Positions 18,129 through 26,321 of a stretch of DNA of 64,000 bases are shown here, piece by piece; position 1 is the first letter of the stretch; every line of letters starts with the position of its first letter. The position numbers were made by a program, and so were the translations under genes. Source of the DNA: Pseudomonas sp. Irchel s3b2 (GTDB lineage Bacteria; Pseudomonadota; Gammaproteobacteria; Pseudomonadales; Pseudomonadaceae); NCBI RefSeq assembly GCF_900187445.1, contig NZ_FYEB01000008.1, positions 1-64,000 of the forward strand. Direction: 5' to 3'. Under the pieces are notes generated by a model. That model searched no databases and was not told the origin of the DNA. It saw only the letters and a list, made by a program, of their open reading frames with translations.

Positions 18129-18434
18129 ATGACTGCTACCACCCGAACCCTGTCCGCCACCGCCCTGGTTCTGGCCCTCGGTTCTGCCCTGAGCATCGCC
18201 GCTGTCTCCACTGCCCATGCCGCTGACGCCAACATGGAAAAATGCTTCGGCGTGGCCATGAAAGGCCACAACGATTGCGCCGCAGGCTCTGGCACCACTT
18301 GCGCTGGCACGGCAAAAACCGACTACCAGCCAAATGCTTTCAAACTGGTGCCTAAAGGCACCTGCACCACCACGATGAGCAAAACCTCGCCAACCGGTTT
18401 CGGCCAGTTGGAAGCCTACAAGGCCAAGTCGTAA
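18129..18434 (+). CDS. bufA: BufA1-type bufferin precursor (DUF2282)
   Basis: A 101-residue precursor with a Sec-type signal peptide (cleavage probably in AHAADA, about residue 32) and a short mature region with four Cys (39, 50, 58, 79): EKCFGVAMKGHNDC, TTCAG and VPKGTC. This is the DUF2282/BufA1 pattern. Family members (bufferins in Caulobacter, HvfA in Haemophilus) are ribosomal peptides whose Cys are oxidised by a DUF692 enzyme and which bind copper in the periplasm. CGGAGAAACATC precedes the ATG. It is first in a four-gene operon with its maturase and partner. Copper binding here is inferred from the family. Confidence 0.9.
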   Translation: MTATTRTLSATALVLALGSALSIAAVSTAHAADANMEKCFGVAMKGHNDCAAGSGTTCAGTAKTDYQPNAFKLVPKGTCTTTMSKTSPTGFGQLEAYKAKS

Positions 18435-18459
18435 TCAGAACCCAGCCTGAGTGTCGACC

Positions 18460-19314
18460 ATGAGCTATTTATCTTCCGGGCTCCCGCCCCGCTCCGGGCT
18501 GGGGCTCAAGACCGAGCACTTTCGTGAAGTGCTCGGTGCACAACCGGACATCGGTTTCTTCGAAGTCCACGCCGAAAATTACATGGTGGCCGGCGGCCCG
18601 TTTCATCATTTTCTGGGGTTGATTCGCGAGCAGTATCCGCTGTCGCTGCACGGCGTTGGCCTGTCCATTGGTGCCGAAGGCCCACTGGATAGTCAGCACC
18701 TGAAAAGGCTTGCCGCGCTGATCGAACGCTATCAACCCCAGTCCTTTTCCGAACACCTGGCCTGGTCCAGCCATGGCACGGTGTTTCTCAATGACCTGCT
18801 GCCTCTGGCCTACGATGCGCCGACGCTGAACCGCGTCTGCGAGCACATCGATCAGGTGCAGAGCACCCTCAATCGCTCGATGCTGCTGGAGAACCCGGCG
18901 ACGTATCTGGCGTTCCAGCGCTCGACAATCGATGAAGCCGACTTCATCAGCGAAGTCATTCGCCGCACCGGCTGCGGCCTGCTGCTGGACGTCAACAATA
19001 TCTACGTCTCCTGCATCAATCATCAAAGAGATCCGCTGGCCTACATCGACGCACTGCCGCTGCACGCAGTGGGAGAGATTCATCTGGCCGGGTTTGCCGA
19101 AGACACCGACAGCCTCGGCGACCGTCTGCTGATCGACGATCACGGTGCGCCCATCGATAACGCGGTTTGGACGCTGTACCGGCAAGTGCTGGATCGAGTC
19201 GGGCCGATCGCCACATTGATCGAGCGCGACAACCGAATACCGGCCTTCAGCGTGCTGCACGCCGAAGCCCGTCAGGCCGATGAGTTGCTGCACCGCACAG
19301 GGGGTCGGCGATGA
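18460..19314 (+). CDS. bufB: BufB, DUF692 (MbnB-like) bufferin-modifying enzyme
   Basis: A 284-residue TIM-barrel DUF692 protein. Family motifs are present: GLGLKTEHF, FFEVHAENYM (metal-binding His/Glu), LHGVGLSIG, FSEHLAWS, LLENPATYL, LLLDVNNIYVS, EIHLAGF and DDHGAPI. MbnB/BufB enzymes hold two or three iron atoms in a His/Glu/Asp cluster and oxidise precursor Cys to heterocycles. All those motifs are intact. ATG 18460 was preferred over GTG 18451. Its stop overlaps bufC by four bases (ATGA). Confidence 0.93.
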   Translation: MSYLSSGLPPRSGLGLKTEHFREVLGAQPDIGFFEVHAENYMVAGGPFHHFLGLIREQYPLSLHGVGLSIGAEGPLDSQHLKRLAALIERYQPQSFSEHLAWSSHGTVFLNDLLPLAYDAPTLNRVCEHIDQVQSTLNRSMLLENPATYLAFQRSTIDEADFISEVIRRTGCGLLLDVNNIYVSCINHQRDPLAYIDALPLHAVGEIHLAGFAEDTDSLGDRLLIDDHGAPIDNAVWTLYRQVLDRVGPIATLIERDNRIPAFSVLHAEARQADELLHRTGGRR

Positions 19315-20069
19315 GTACTCAAGCCGCTTTTGCCGCCGCCCTGCTCGATCCACAATGGCCCTGCCCCGAGGGCTTGTTCAGTGCCAACGGTGCCGATTCC
19401 GCCAGTCGTTTCGCGGTGTATCGCAACAATGTGCAGAGCTCGCTGATCAATGCCCTGGCCGACAGTTATCCCGTGGTTTCGCAGTTGGTGGGCGATGAGT
19501 TCTTTCGGGCGATGGCGGGGCTGTATGTGCGGAGTTACCCGCCTCAAGGCCCACTCATCAACGACTACGGCAAGGACTTCGCCGAGTTCATCGACCGTTT
19601 TGAACCAGCAGCCAGCGTGCCTTATCTGGCCGACGTGGCGCGGCTGGAGCGGTTGCGCATTCAGGCTTATCACGCCGCCGACGCGCAACCCTTGAGCCAT
19701 GCGCAGATCGCTGCCGCGCTGTCAGACCCGCAGGCGCTGAGCGAACTGACGGCCGGGCTCCATCCCTCCTTGAATCTGCTGACTTCAGCTTTTTCCGTGG
19801 TCTCGATCTGGGCGGCGCATCAACAGGACGCGACGCTGGCCGGGATCGACCTCGACCACGGGCAAAACGCGCTGGTTTTGCGCAACGATCTGGAGGTTGA
19901 GGTCTTTGCCATCGACCACGGCGCCAGCACCTTCATACAGAACCTGCGAGACGGCCAATCGCTGACCCAAGCGTTAGAGACAGCGCCCGCCTTCGATCTC
20001 AGTCAAACCTTGGCGCTGCTGATCAGCCACAACGTCATTACCCATTTACACCACGAGGTATCGCCATGA
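19311..20069 (+). CDS. bufC: BufC, DUF2063 partner of the bufferin maturase
   Basis: 252 residues. The N-terminal DUF2063 domain ('putative DNA-binding domain' in databases, a misnomer) has LFSANGADSASRFAVYRNNV, LADSYPVVSQLVGDEFF and YPPQGPLINDYGKDFAEFI. The C-terminal half is a winged-helix-like MbnC/BufC region. In MbnB-MbnC and HvfB-HvfC pairs this protein binds the precursor and forms a heterodimer with the oxidase. It overlaps bufB and doxX by four bases each, so the stoichiometry is likely coupled. Confidence 0.9.
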   Translation: MSTQAAFAAALLDPQWPCPEGLFSANGADSASRFAVYRNNVQSSLINALADSYPVVSQLVGDEFFRAMAGLYVRSYPPQGPLINDYGKDFAEFIDRFEPAASVPYLADVARLERLRIQAYHAADAQPLSHAQIAAALSDPQALSELTAGLHPSLNLLTSAFSVVSIWAAHQQDATLAGIDLDHGQNALVLRNDLEVEVFAIDHGASTFIQNLRDGQSLTQALETAPAFDLSQTLALLISHNVITHLHHEVSP

Positions 20070-20551
20070 ACCTCCATCAGAACCCCATCACCCGCGCCAT
20101 CGCGCTGCTGGAAAAAATACCCCACAGCCTGATCGCTTTTATCGCGCGTTTTTCCATTGCCGCGGTGTTCTGGAAGTCCGGGCAAACCAAGGTGGAAGGC
20201 CTGGCCATCGACTTGATCGACGGCACGTTTCAAATCGGCGTACCAAGGCTGGCGGACTCGACCATCCCGTTGTTCCAGAGTGAATATCAGCTGCCATTGC
20301 TCTCCCCGGAACTGGCGGCGCACCTGGCGGCCTTCGCTGAGCATTTCTTTCCGGCTCTGATTCTGATCGGCTTCGCCACACGTTTTTCGGCGTTGGCACT
20401 GCTGAGTATGACGCTGACTATTCAGCTGTTCGTGTACCCAGATGCCTATCCAACCCACGGCACCTGGGCTGCGGTGTTGCTGTACTTGATGGCGACCGGG
20501 CCGGGCAAGTTGTCGATCGATCATCTGATTGCCAAGCGTTACGCCCACTGA
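20066..20551 (+). CDS. DoxX family membrane protein of the bufferin operon
   Basis: 161 residues with about four hydrophobic segments, starting LIAFIARFSIAAVFWKSGQT (DoxX helix 1 motif with R/W-SG). Others are LAAFAEHFFPALILIGFATR and LSMTLTIQLFVYPDAYPTHG. DoxX-like proteins are regular fourth members of bufferin operons, with a suggested quinone-linked or export role that is unproven. It overlaps bufC by four bases. A REP pair follows. No clear terminator is seen. Confidence 0.88.
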   Translation: MNLHQNPITRAIALLEKIPHSLIAFIARFSIAAVFWKSGQTKVEGLAIDLIDGTFQIGVPRLADSTIPLFQSEYQLPLLSPELAAHLAAFAEHFFPALILIGFATRFSALALLSMTLTIQLFVYPDAYPTHGTWAAVLLYLMATGPGKLSIDHLIAKRYAH

Positions 20552-20585
20552 CGCGACCTCATAACCCCAGACGATGAAGATCCAA

Positions 20586-20676
20586 TGTAGGAGCGAGCTT
20601 GCTCGCGATAGCGGTGGATCAGTCACCATCAAAGTTGAATATCAGATTGCATTCGCGAGCAAGCTCGCTCCTACAG
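20586..20676. repeat. REP inverted pair (REPIN)
   Basis: Inverted units TGTAGGAGCGAGCTTGCTCG and CGAGCAAGCTCGCTCCTACA with a 50-bp spacer, in the gap between converging doxX and the LysR gene. Confidence 0.88.
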
Positions 20677-20694
20677 GAGTTGCGTAGTGACACG

Positions 20695-21609
20695 TCATCG
20701 TTGAAGTCGATCCAATGCCTCACCACTGCGCTTGAACCAACCGATCAAATAATCCGCCAGCACTTGGGTACGCTTCGGCAAACCGCCCTGATACGGGTGC
20801 ACCAGGTACATCGGCATGCTGCGAGTCTGATAATCGCGCAGGAGCCATCTCAAACGCCCATCAGCCAATTCCTCTTGCAACAAATAGGACGGCAAACGCG
20901 CAACGCCCGCACTGGCCAATGCAGCTTTCTTCAAGAGGTTGTAGTGGTTGCTGGCGAACGGCCCTGACACTCGCACCCGCAGTAACTCGTGCTGTTGGTG
21001 ATAGAGCCATTCTTCGCGACCGCTGTAATGGCTGTTGAGCAGGCAGCGGTGTTCCGCCAGTGCCTGAGGCGTCAGTGGTTCACCGAATCGCTCAAGATAC
21101 GCGGGGCTGGCGCAGGTCATCTCATGCCAGGCCAGCAGCGGTCGGGCGACCAGGCGTTCGTCGTTGGCCACTTCCGAGCGGATCGCCAGATCGAAACCGT
21201 CCCGGGACAGGTCACGGTAGTTATTGTTGAGCTCCAGTTCGATCTGCACCTCGGGGTACTGCCGGGAAAACTCCAGCAACGCGCCGTCAAAGAACGTTTC
21301 CCCCAACGATACCGGAACCGTCATCCGCACCGGGCCGGCCATGTCGTCTTTCAACCGCGCCAAAGCCTGACGCGCGCGCTCGACTTGAATCACCAGTGCC
21401 TGAGCTTGCGGCAGCAGCGCCGCACCCGCCGCCGTCAGGCTCAACCGGCGCGTGGTGCGTTGTAGCAACACCACGCAAAACCGCGTTTCCAGCAGGCTGA
21501 TGCGCTTGGAGAGTTGCCCTTTGCTGCAACCCAGTTGCTGCGCCGCCAGGGTGAAACTGCCTGCCTCGATCAACACCGCGAATGCCGCGAGGTCGTCCAT
21601 TTCGCTCAT
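20695..21609 (-). CDS. LysR-family transcriptional regulator
   Basis: 304 residues from ATG 21609. The N-terminal winged helix-turn-helix is typical: MDDLAAFAVLIEAGSFTLAA, QQLGCSKGQLSKRISLLETR, then LLQRTTRRLSLTAAG. The effector domain follows (VRMTVPVSLGETFFDGALLE). It belongs to the subgroup resembling DmlR/CrgA-like regulators. It is divergent from the SDR gene with a 106-bp gap holding an AT-rich palindromic core (TTAAATTTAA), so it probably controls that gene and itself. The ligand is unknown. Confidence 0.9.
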   Translation of the reverse strand: MSEMDDLAAFAVLIEAGSFTLAAQQLGCSKGQLSKRISLLETRFCVVLLQRTTRRLSLTAAGAALLPQAQALVIQVERARQALARLKDDMAGPVRMTVPVSLGETFFDGALLEFSRQYPEVQIELELNNNYRDLSRDGFDLAIRSEVANDERLVARPLLAWHEMTCASPAYLERFGEPLTPQALAEHRCLLNSHYSGREEWLYHQQHELLRVRVSGPFASNHYNLLKKAALASAGVARLPSYLLQEELADGRLRWLLRDYQTRSMPMYLVHPYQGGLPKRTQVLADYLIGWFKRSGEALDRLQR

Positions 21610-21715
21610 CGGATTGTTTCCATTTGAAAACCAAAGGTTGCCTATTAGCCCGCTTATCAATGGAAAAAACCACTCTAAACTTAAATTTAAATCCAACCCA
21701 TTCAGGTACAGCACG

Positions 21716-22315
21716 ATGAAAATTCTTTTGATTGGCGCCTCTGGCACCGTCGGTTCGGCGATTGACCATGAACTGTCCCAGCGCCACGAAATCATCCGTA
21801 TTGGCCGTAAAAGCGGTGAGTTTCAGGTCGACATCAGTGACAGCGCCTCGATCCGAAAACTGTTCGAACAGACCGGCAACTTCGATGCGCTGATATGCGC
21901 CGCCGGCAGCGTCAACTTCGTGCCGCTGGCCACCATGACCGAACAAGACTTCGAGCTCGGCTTGCGGGACAAGCTGATGGGCCAGGTCAACTTGCTGCTG
22001 ATCGGCCGGGAATTCGCCAATGACGGTGCATCATTCACCTTCACCACCGGCATCCTCAGCCACGATCCGATTCGTACCGGCAGCTCGGCCTCCCTGGTCA
22101 ACGGCGCTCTGGACAGCTTCGTCCGTGCAGCGGCGATCGAACTGCCACGCGGTCTGCGCATCAACTCGGTCAGCCCGAACGTGCTGGTCGAAGCCATGGG
22201 CAGCTATGCCCCGTACTTCCGTGGTTTCAAACCGGTGCCCGCCGCCGAAGTGGCGCTGGCCTACGCCAAAAGCGTGGAAGGCTTACAGACCGGCCAGACC
22301 TACCATGTCGGCTAA
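21716..22315 (+). CDS. Short-chain dehydrogenase/reductase
   Basis: A 199-residue Rossmann protein: MKILLIGASGTVGSAI nucleotide motif, acidic-to-Arg switch at IGRKSGEFQVDI (NADP-type preference possible), CAAGSV (NNAG equivalent), and the SPNVLVEAMG region. The usual active-site YxxxK is absent: at that point the sequence reads SASLVNGALDSFVRAAAIEL. This is shared by a small group of short SDRs, often called YrrM/DUF-like short reductases, so the chemistry is uncertain. It is likely regulated by the divergent LysR protein. Confidence 0.85.
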   Translation: MKILLIGASGTVGSAIDHELSQRHEIIRIGRKSGEFQVDISDSASIRKLFEQTGNFDALICAAGSVNFVPLATMTEQDFELGLRDKLMGQVNLLLIGREFANDGASFTFTTGILSHDPIRTGSSASLVNGALDSFVRAAAIELPRGLRINSVSPNVLVEAMGSYAPYFRGFKPVPAAEVALAYAKSVEGLQTGQTYHVG

Positions 22316-22329
22316 ATCGAACACGCCCC

Positions 22330-22412
22330 GTAGGAGCTGGCTTGCCAGCGAAGGCGGCCTCACGGCATGCAGCACCGATGAAAACGCCTTCGCCGGCAAG
22401 CCGGGTCCTACA
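22330..22412. repeat. REP inverted pair (REPIN)
   Basis: GTAGGAGCTGGCTTGCCAGC and inverted GCCGGCAAGCCGGGTCCTAC with spacer, between the SDR and the lipoprotein gene. Confidence 0.85.
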
Positions 22413-22482
22413 GAGGACATTACAGGGTTGTGATGAACGGTCAGGCTGAGTAACGTGGCGACACTTGTCAGGAGACTCAAAG

Positions 22483-23148
22483 ATGCGTGTTGCCCGTTCC
22501 TTAGTGCTGGTTGCCCTGCTTCCGCTGTTCGCCGCCTGCCAGTTGTTTGATGGCTCGCGCGAAAGTGCTTCCCATGTGGGCCAGACCCGCATGCAGGGCC
22601 AGTTAACGGCGGCCGACGGCAAGTTGCTGTTCCAGCCGTGCAATGAGCAGCGCAGTTATGTGGTCAACGACACCGGCGGCACCAGCGTCCTGCAAGAGGC
22701 CGCGACCCTGGCCGATGATCAGGGCAAATTGTTTGCCGACGTGCGCGGCCAGATCGTTGCCAGTGGTGCCGATAGCCGGCTCGATCTGGCGCAGCTGTAC
22801 CGCGTCGAGCGCTCAGGCACAGCGTGCGACGATCCCAATTTCAAACAACTGACTCTGCGTGCCGCCGGCCATGGCCCTGAATGGAACGTCAAAGTCAGCG
22901 GCAAAGGCATGGTCATCGACCGCGCCGGCCAGCCGCCCTTGGCCCTGCCGTACGTTGAAGAGCAACTGGGCGATGGCCGTTTCAACCTGAGCACCGAAGC
23001 CAATAATCAACGCATCGAGCTCTGGGTCGCGCCGCAACGCTGCGTCGACAGCAGCACCGGCAGCGTGCAGCACATGAGCGCCGAACTGCGCATCGATGGT
23101 CAGGTGCAACGCGGCTGTGGGTATTTCGGCGGATCGCGTAACGACTGA
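22483..23148 (+). CDS. COG3650-like lipoprotein
   Basis: 221 residues from ATG 22483 with a strong AGGAGA seven bases upstream. The lipobox LFAAC gives Cys19. The mature region holds a 'GQLTAADGKLLFQPCNEQRS' segment and a C-terminal domain with WNVKVSGKGMVIDR and RCVDSSTGSVQHMSAELRI, ending RGCGYFGGS. This matches the periplasmic COG3650-type 'predicted membrane protein/lipoprotein' domain, whose role is unknown. The C-terminal Cys pair could form a disulfide. It is monocistronic. Confidence 0.8.
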   Translation: MRVARSLVLVALLPLFAACQLFDGSRESASHVGQTRMQGQLTAADGKLLFQPCNEQRSYVVNDTGGTSVLQEAATLADDQGKLFADVRGQIVASGADSRLDLAQLYRVERSGTACDDPNFKQLTLRAAGHGPEWNVKVSGKGMVIDRAGQPPLALPYVEEQLGDGRFNLSTEANNQRIELWVAPQRCVDSSTGSVQHMSAELRIDGQVQRGCGYFGGSRND

Positions 23149-23243
23149 TCGTTTTTGCCTCACGGGAATCATCCTTTGAGGCTTATAATCGCGGGCTTCA
23201 AACGCCTTGGCGCAGTTGTGCGCCCCGCGAACCGGATCCCGTC

Positions 23244-24857
23244 ATGTTACGAATCACCGAACTCAAGTTGCCGATCGACCATCCCGAAGAAGACCTGCGC
23301 CCTGCCATCGTGCAGCGCCTGGGCATCGCCAGTGATGACCTGCTCGATTTCACCTTGTTCAAGCGCAGCTACGATGCGCGCAAAAAGTCCTCCGAACTGT
23401 GCTTCATCTACACCATTGACCTCAACGTTCGCGATGAGGCGTCGGTGCTGCACACATTCGCCGATGACCGTAACGTCAACGTGGCGCCGGATGTCAACTA
23501 CAAAGTGGTCGGCCAGGCGCCGGCTGATCTTGAGCAACGTCCTGTCGTCGTGGGTTTCGGCCCGTGCGGGATTTTCGCCGGGCTGCTGCTGGCGCAGATG
23601 GGCTTCAAGCCGATCATCCTCGAACGCGGCACCGAAGTGCGTCAACGCACCAAGGACACCTGGGGCCTATGGCGTAAAAGCGTGCTCAACCCCGAATCCA
23701 ACGTGCAATTCGGTGAAGGCGGCGCGGGTACGTTCTCCGACGGCAAGCTCTACAGCCAGATCAAGGACCCGAAATTCATCGGGCGCAAAGTCTTGCACGA
23801 GTTCGTAAAAGCAGGTGCGCCGGAAGAAATTCTCTATGTCAGCAAACCGCACATCGGTACGTTCCGTCTGACCGGCGTAGTGGAAAACATGCGTGAGCAG
23901 ATTCGTGCCCTCGGCGGCGAAGTGCGCTTCCAGCAGCGTGTCACTGACGTCTTGATCGAGGATGGCCAACTGGTCGGCGTTGAGCTCAATGGCGGCGAGC
24001 AGATCCATTCGAAACATGTGATTCTGGCTCTCGGCCACAGCGCCCGGGACACCTTCCGCATGCTTCACGGCCGTGGCGTATACATGGAAGCCAAGCCGTT
24101 CTCGGTGGGTTTTCGCATCGAGCACCCGCAATCGCTGATCGACCGCGCGCGCCTGGGCAAATACGCCGGGCACCCGAAACTCGGTGCCGCCGACTACAAA
24201 CTGGTGCACCACGCCAAGAACGGTCGTTCGGTCTACAGCTTCTGCATGTGCCCGGGCGGCACCGTGGTGGCGGCGACTTCCGAGCCGAACCGCGTGGTCA
24301 CCAACGGCATGAGCCAGTACTCGCGTAACGAGCGCAACGCCAACTCCGGGATCGTCGTCGGGATTACCCCGGAAGTCGACTATCCAGGTGGCCCGCTGGC
24401 CGGCATCGAGTTGCAGGAACGCCTGGAATCCCACGCCTTTGTGCTGGGCGGCAGCAATTACGAAGCACCGGCGCAATTGGTCGGCGACTTCATCGCAGGC
24501 AAGCCGTCGACTGAGTTGGGCAGCGTCGAGCCGTCCTACAAGCCGGGTGTTGCCTTGGGCGATTTGGCCTTGGCATTGCCGGCGTTCGCCATCGAAGCCA
24601 TTCGCGAAGCCTTGCCGGCGTTCGAGAAGCAGATTCGTGGCTACTCGCTGCACGATGCGGTGTTGACCGGGATCGAGACGCGCACGTCATCGCCGCTGCG
24701 GATTACCCGTAACGAGTCGATGCAGAGCCTGAACGTGAAGGGTTTGTTCCCGGCCGGCGAAGGCGCGGGTTATGCAGGCGGGATTCTATCGGCGGGTGTC
24801 GACGGGATTCGGATTGCCGAAGCAGTGGCCCGAGACATCCTTGGCCTCGAGGCCTGA
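23244..24857 (+). CDS. FAD-dependent oxidoreductase (COG2509)
   Basis: 537 residues. An N-terminal domain (about 1-95) precedes the flavoprotein core. The dinucleotide motif is VVVGFGPCGIFAGLLLAQMG (about 97-116), followed by QFGEGGAGTFSDGKLYSQIK and a C-terminal FAD motif (GLFPAGEGAGYAGGILSAGV). It resembles widespread 'uncharacterised FAD-dependent dehydrogenases' of the GlcD/HI0933-like superfamily. The substrate is unknown. ATG 23244 follows a short promoter-like gap. It is monocistronic. Confidence 0.88.
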   Translation: MLRITELKLPIDHPEEDLRPAIVQRLGIASDDLLDFTLFKRSYDARKKSSELCFIYTIDLNVRDEASVLHTFADDRNVNVAPDVNYKVVGQAPADLEQRPVVVGFGPCGIFAGLLLAQMGFKPIILERGTEVRQRTKDTWGLWRKSVLNPESNVQFGEGGAGTFSDGKLYSQIKDPKFIGRKVLHEFVKAGAPEEILYVSKPHIGTFRLTGVVENMREQIRALGGEVRFQQRVTDVLIEDGQLVGVELNGGEQIHSKHVILALGHSARDTFRMLHGRGVYMEAKPFSVGFRIEHPQSLIDRARLGKYAGHPKLGAADYKLVHHAKNGRSVYSFCMCPGGTVVAATSEPNRVVTNGMSQYSRNERNANSGIVVGITPEVDYPGGPLAGIELQERLESHAFVLGGSNYEAPAQLVGDFIAGKPSTELGSVEPSYKPGVALGDLALALPAFAIEAIREALPAFEKQIRGYSLHDAVLTGIETRTSSPLRITRNESMQSLNVKGLFPAGEGAGYAGGILSAGVDGIRIAEAVARDILGLEA

Positions 24858-24864
24858 CCCAGAT

Positions 24865-24971
24865 GATCGTTCCCACGTTCCGCGTGGGAATGCAGCCAGG
24901 GACGCTCCGCGTCCCAAAAGCGGACGCAGAGCGTCCGGTGAGGCATTCCCACGCAGAGCGTGGGAACGATC
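24865..24971. repeat. Composite palindromic repeat
   Basis: A 107-bp overall inverted repeat made of nested palindromes. The outer units (GTTCCCACG...CGTGGGAA at both ends) are those of the 31-bp palindrome. The inner pair has GACGCTCCGCGTCC and GGACGCAGAGCGTCC. A second copy of the same design lies at 44480-44590. It lies between converging genes. Confidence 0.85.
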
Positions 24972-24977
24972 ATCGCG

Positions 24978-26072
24978 TCAGATATTGGCGCGCAACACGC
25001 TGGCCGGCAACGGCTCGCCGCGCTCGACACTCGCCGCCACGGCATCCATCAACCCACTCAACTCATACCCTTGGGCCTTGAGCCAGGCCTGATCATAATA
25101 AGTGGTGGCATAGCGCTCGCCGCCATCGCACAAAATCGCCACGATCGACCCCGACTCCCCCGCCGCTTTCATCTGTTGCGCCGCCATCAAAGCGCCGACC
25201 AGGTTGGTCCCGCTCGATCCGCCAACCCGTCGCCCCAAACGCTGCGCCAGATAATGCATGGCCGCCAGCGACAACGCGTCCGGCACTTTGACCATCGCAT
25301 CGATCACCTTGGGCAGGAACGACGCTTCCACTCGCGGCCGACCAATGCCTTCAATCCGTGACCCGCAATCCAGACGCAGGCTGGCATCGCCGGTCTGGTA
25401 ATAATCGAAGAACACCGAACGCTCGGCATCGGCGCAGAGCACGCGGGTGCAATGCTGGCGATAGCGCACGTAACGGCCGAGCGTCGCGGTGGTGCCGCCG
25501 GTGCCGGGGCTAGAAATCAGCCAGCTCGGTTCCGGGTGCTGCTCGAAGCGCATCTGCTGAAAGATCGATTCGGCAATGTTGTTGTTCGCCCGCCAGTCGG
25601 TGGCGCGCTCGGCGTAGGTGAACTGGTCGATGAAGTGCCCATCGTGTTCGCGAGCCAGGCGTTCGGACTCGGCGTAAATCTGCGTCGGATCGTCCACCAG
25701 ATGGCTCTGGCCACCGTAGAAAGCGATCTGCGCGATCTTTTCCCTGGACGTGGTCGCAGGCATCACCGCAATGAACGGCAACCCCAGCAGGCGGGCGAAG
25801 TACGCCTCGGAAATCGCCGTCGAACCGCTGGAGGCTTCGATCACCGGCGCACCGGGTTTGAGCCAGCCGTTACACAGGGCGTAGAGGAACAACGAGCGCG
25901 CCAGCCGGTGTTTCAGGCTGCCGGTGGGATGGCTCGACTCATCCTTGAAATACAACTCGATGCCCGGCAACCCCGGCAGTGGCAAGGGGATCAGGTGGGT
26001 ATCGGCGCTGCGCTGGAAGTCGGCTTCGATGATCCGGATGGCTTCGCGAGCCCACTGTCGGTTGTCGCTCAT
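24978..26072 (-). CDS. PLP-dependent cysteine synthase-like enzyme
   Basis: 364 residues of the fold-type II PLP family (CysK/CBS-like). The PLP lysine lies in HPTGSLKHRLA (about 52-62). The Ser/Thr loop is EASSGSTAISEAYFARLLG, and the phosphate-binding glycine loop is SSPGTGGTTATLG. It is longer than CysK and resembles the cysteine desulfhydrase/'PLP-dependent cysteine synthase family' group that releases H2S or uses Cys. The exact reaction is not decidable from sequence. ATG 26072 was chosen because the upstream extension lacks family similarity. Confidence 0.87.
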   Translation of the reverse strand: MSDNRQWAREAIRIIEADFQRSADTHLIPLPLPGLPGIELYFKDESSHPTGSLKHRLARSLFLYALCNGWLKPGAPVIEASSGSTAISEAYFARLLGLPFIAVMPATTSREKIAQIAFYGGQSHLVDDPTQIYAESERLAREHDGHFIDQFTYAERATDWRANNNIAESIFQQMRFEQHPEPSWLISSPGTGGTTATLGRYVRYRQHCTRVLCADAERSVFFDYYQTGDASLRLDCGSRIEGIGRPRVEASFLPKVIDAMVKVPDALSLAAMHYLAQRLGRRVGGSSGTNLVGALMAAQQMKAAGESGSIVAILCDGGERYATTYYDQAWLKAQGYELSGLMDAVAASVERGEPLPASVLRANI

Positions 26073-26321
26073 GATGGTTTCTCGTTGAATCAGGCAAGAG
26101 TCGGCCTTGTCACAAGGCTCAGCCCACAAGCTTAGGAAAGAACCTACCTCATGCACAGATACAGCTGAGGTCCAATACGTCCGGCAACTGCTAGGCTCAG
26201 ACCTTTGCTGACCGCCCACCTTGTAACGGTATATAACAAAAAAGAATATAACTTTTGTTTTAACAACTAACGGTACGGGTTAGGGTGTGCCACCTTTTGA
26301 ATTCATCGATGGAGAGCGACC

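Noticed and set aside
24865..24971. CRISPR-like array of repeats
   Set aside because: The units are palindromes in opposite orientation, not evenly spaced direct repeats, and no cas genes are nearby.
26073..26321. Possible riboswitch upstream of nhaA
   Set aside because: The gap is AT-rich with no stable multi-stem structure recognisable by eye, and it does not resemble the known nhaA-associated RNA motifs.
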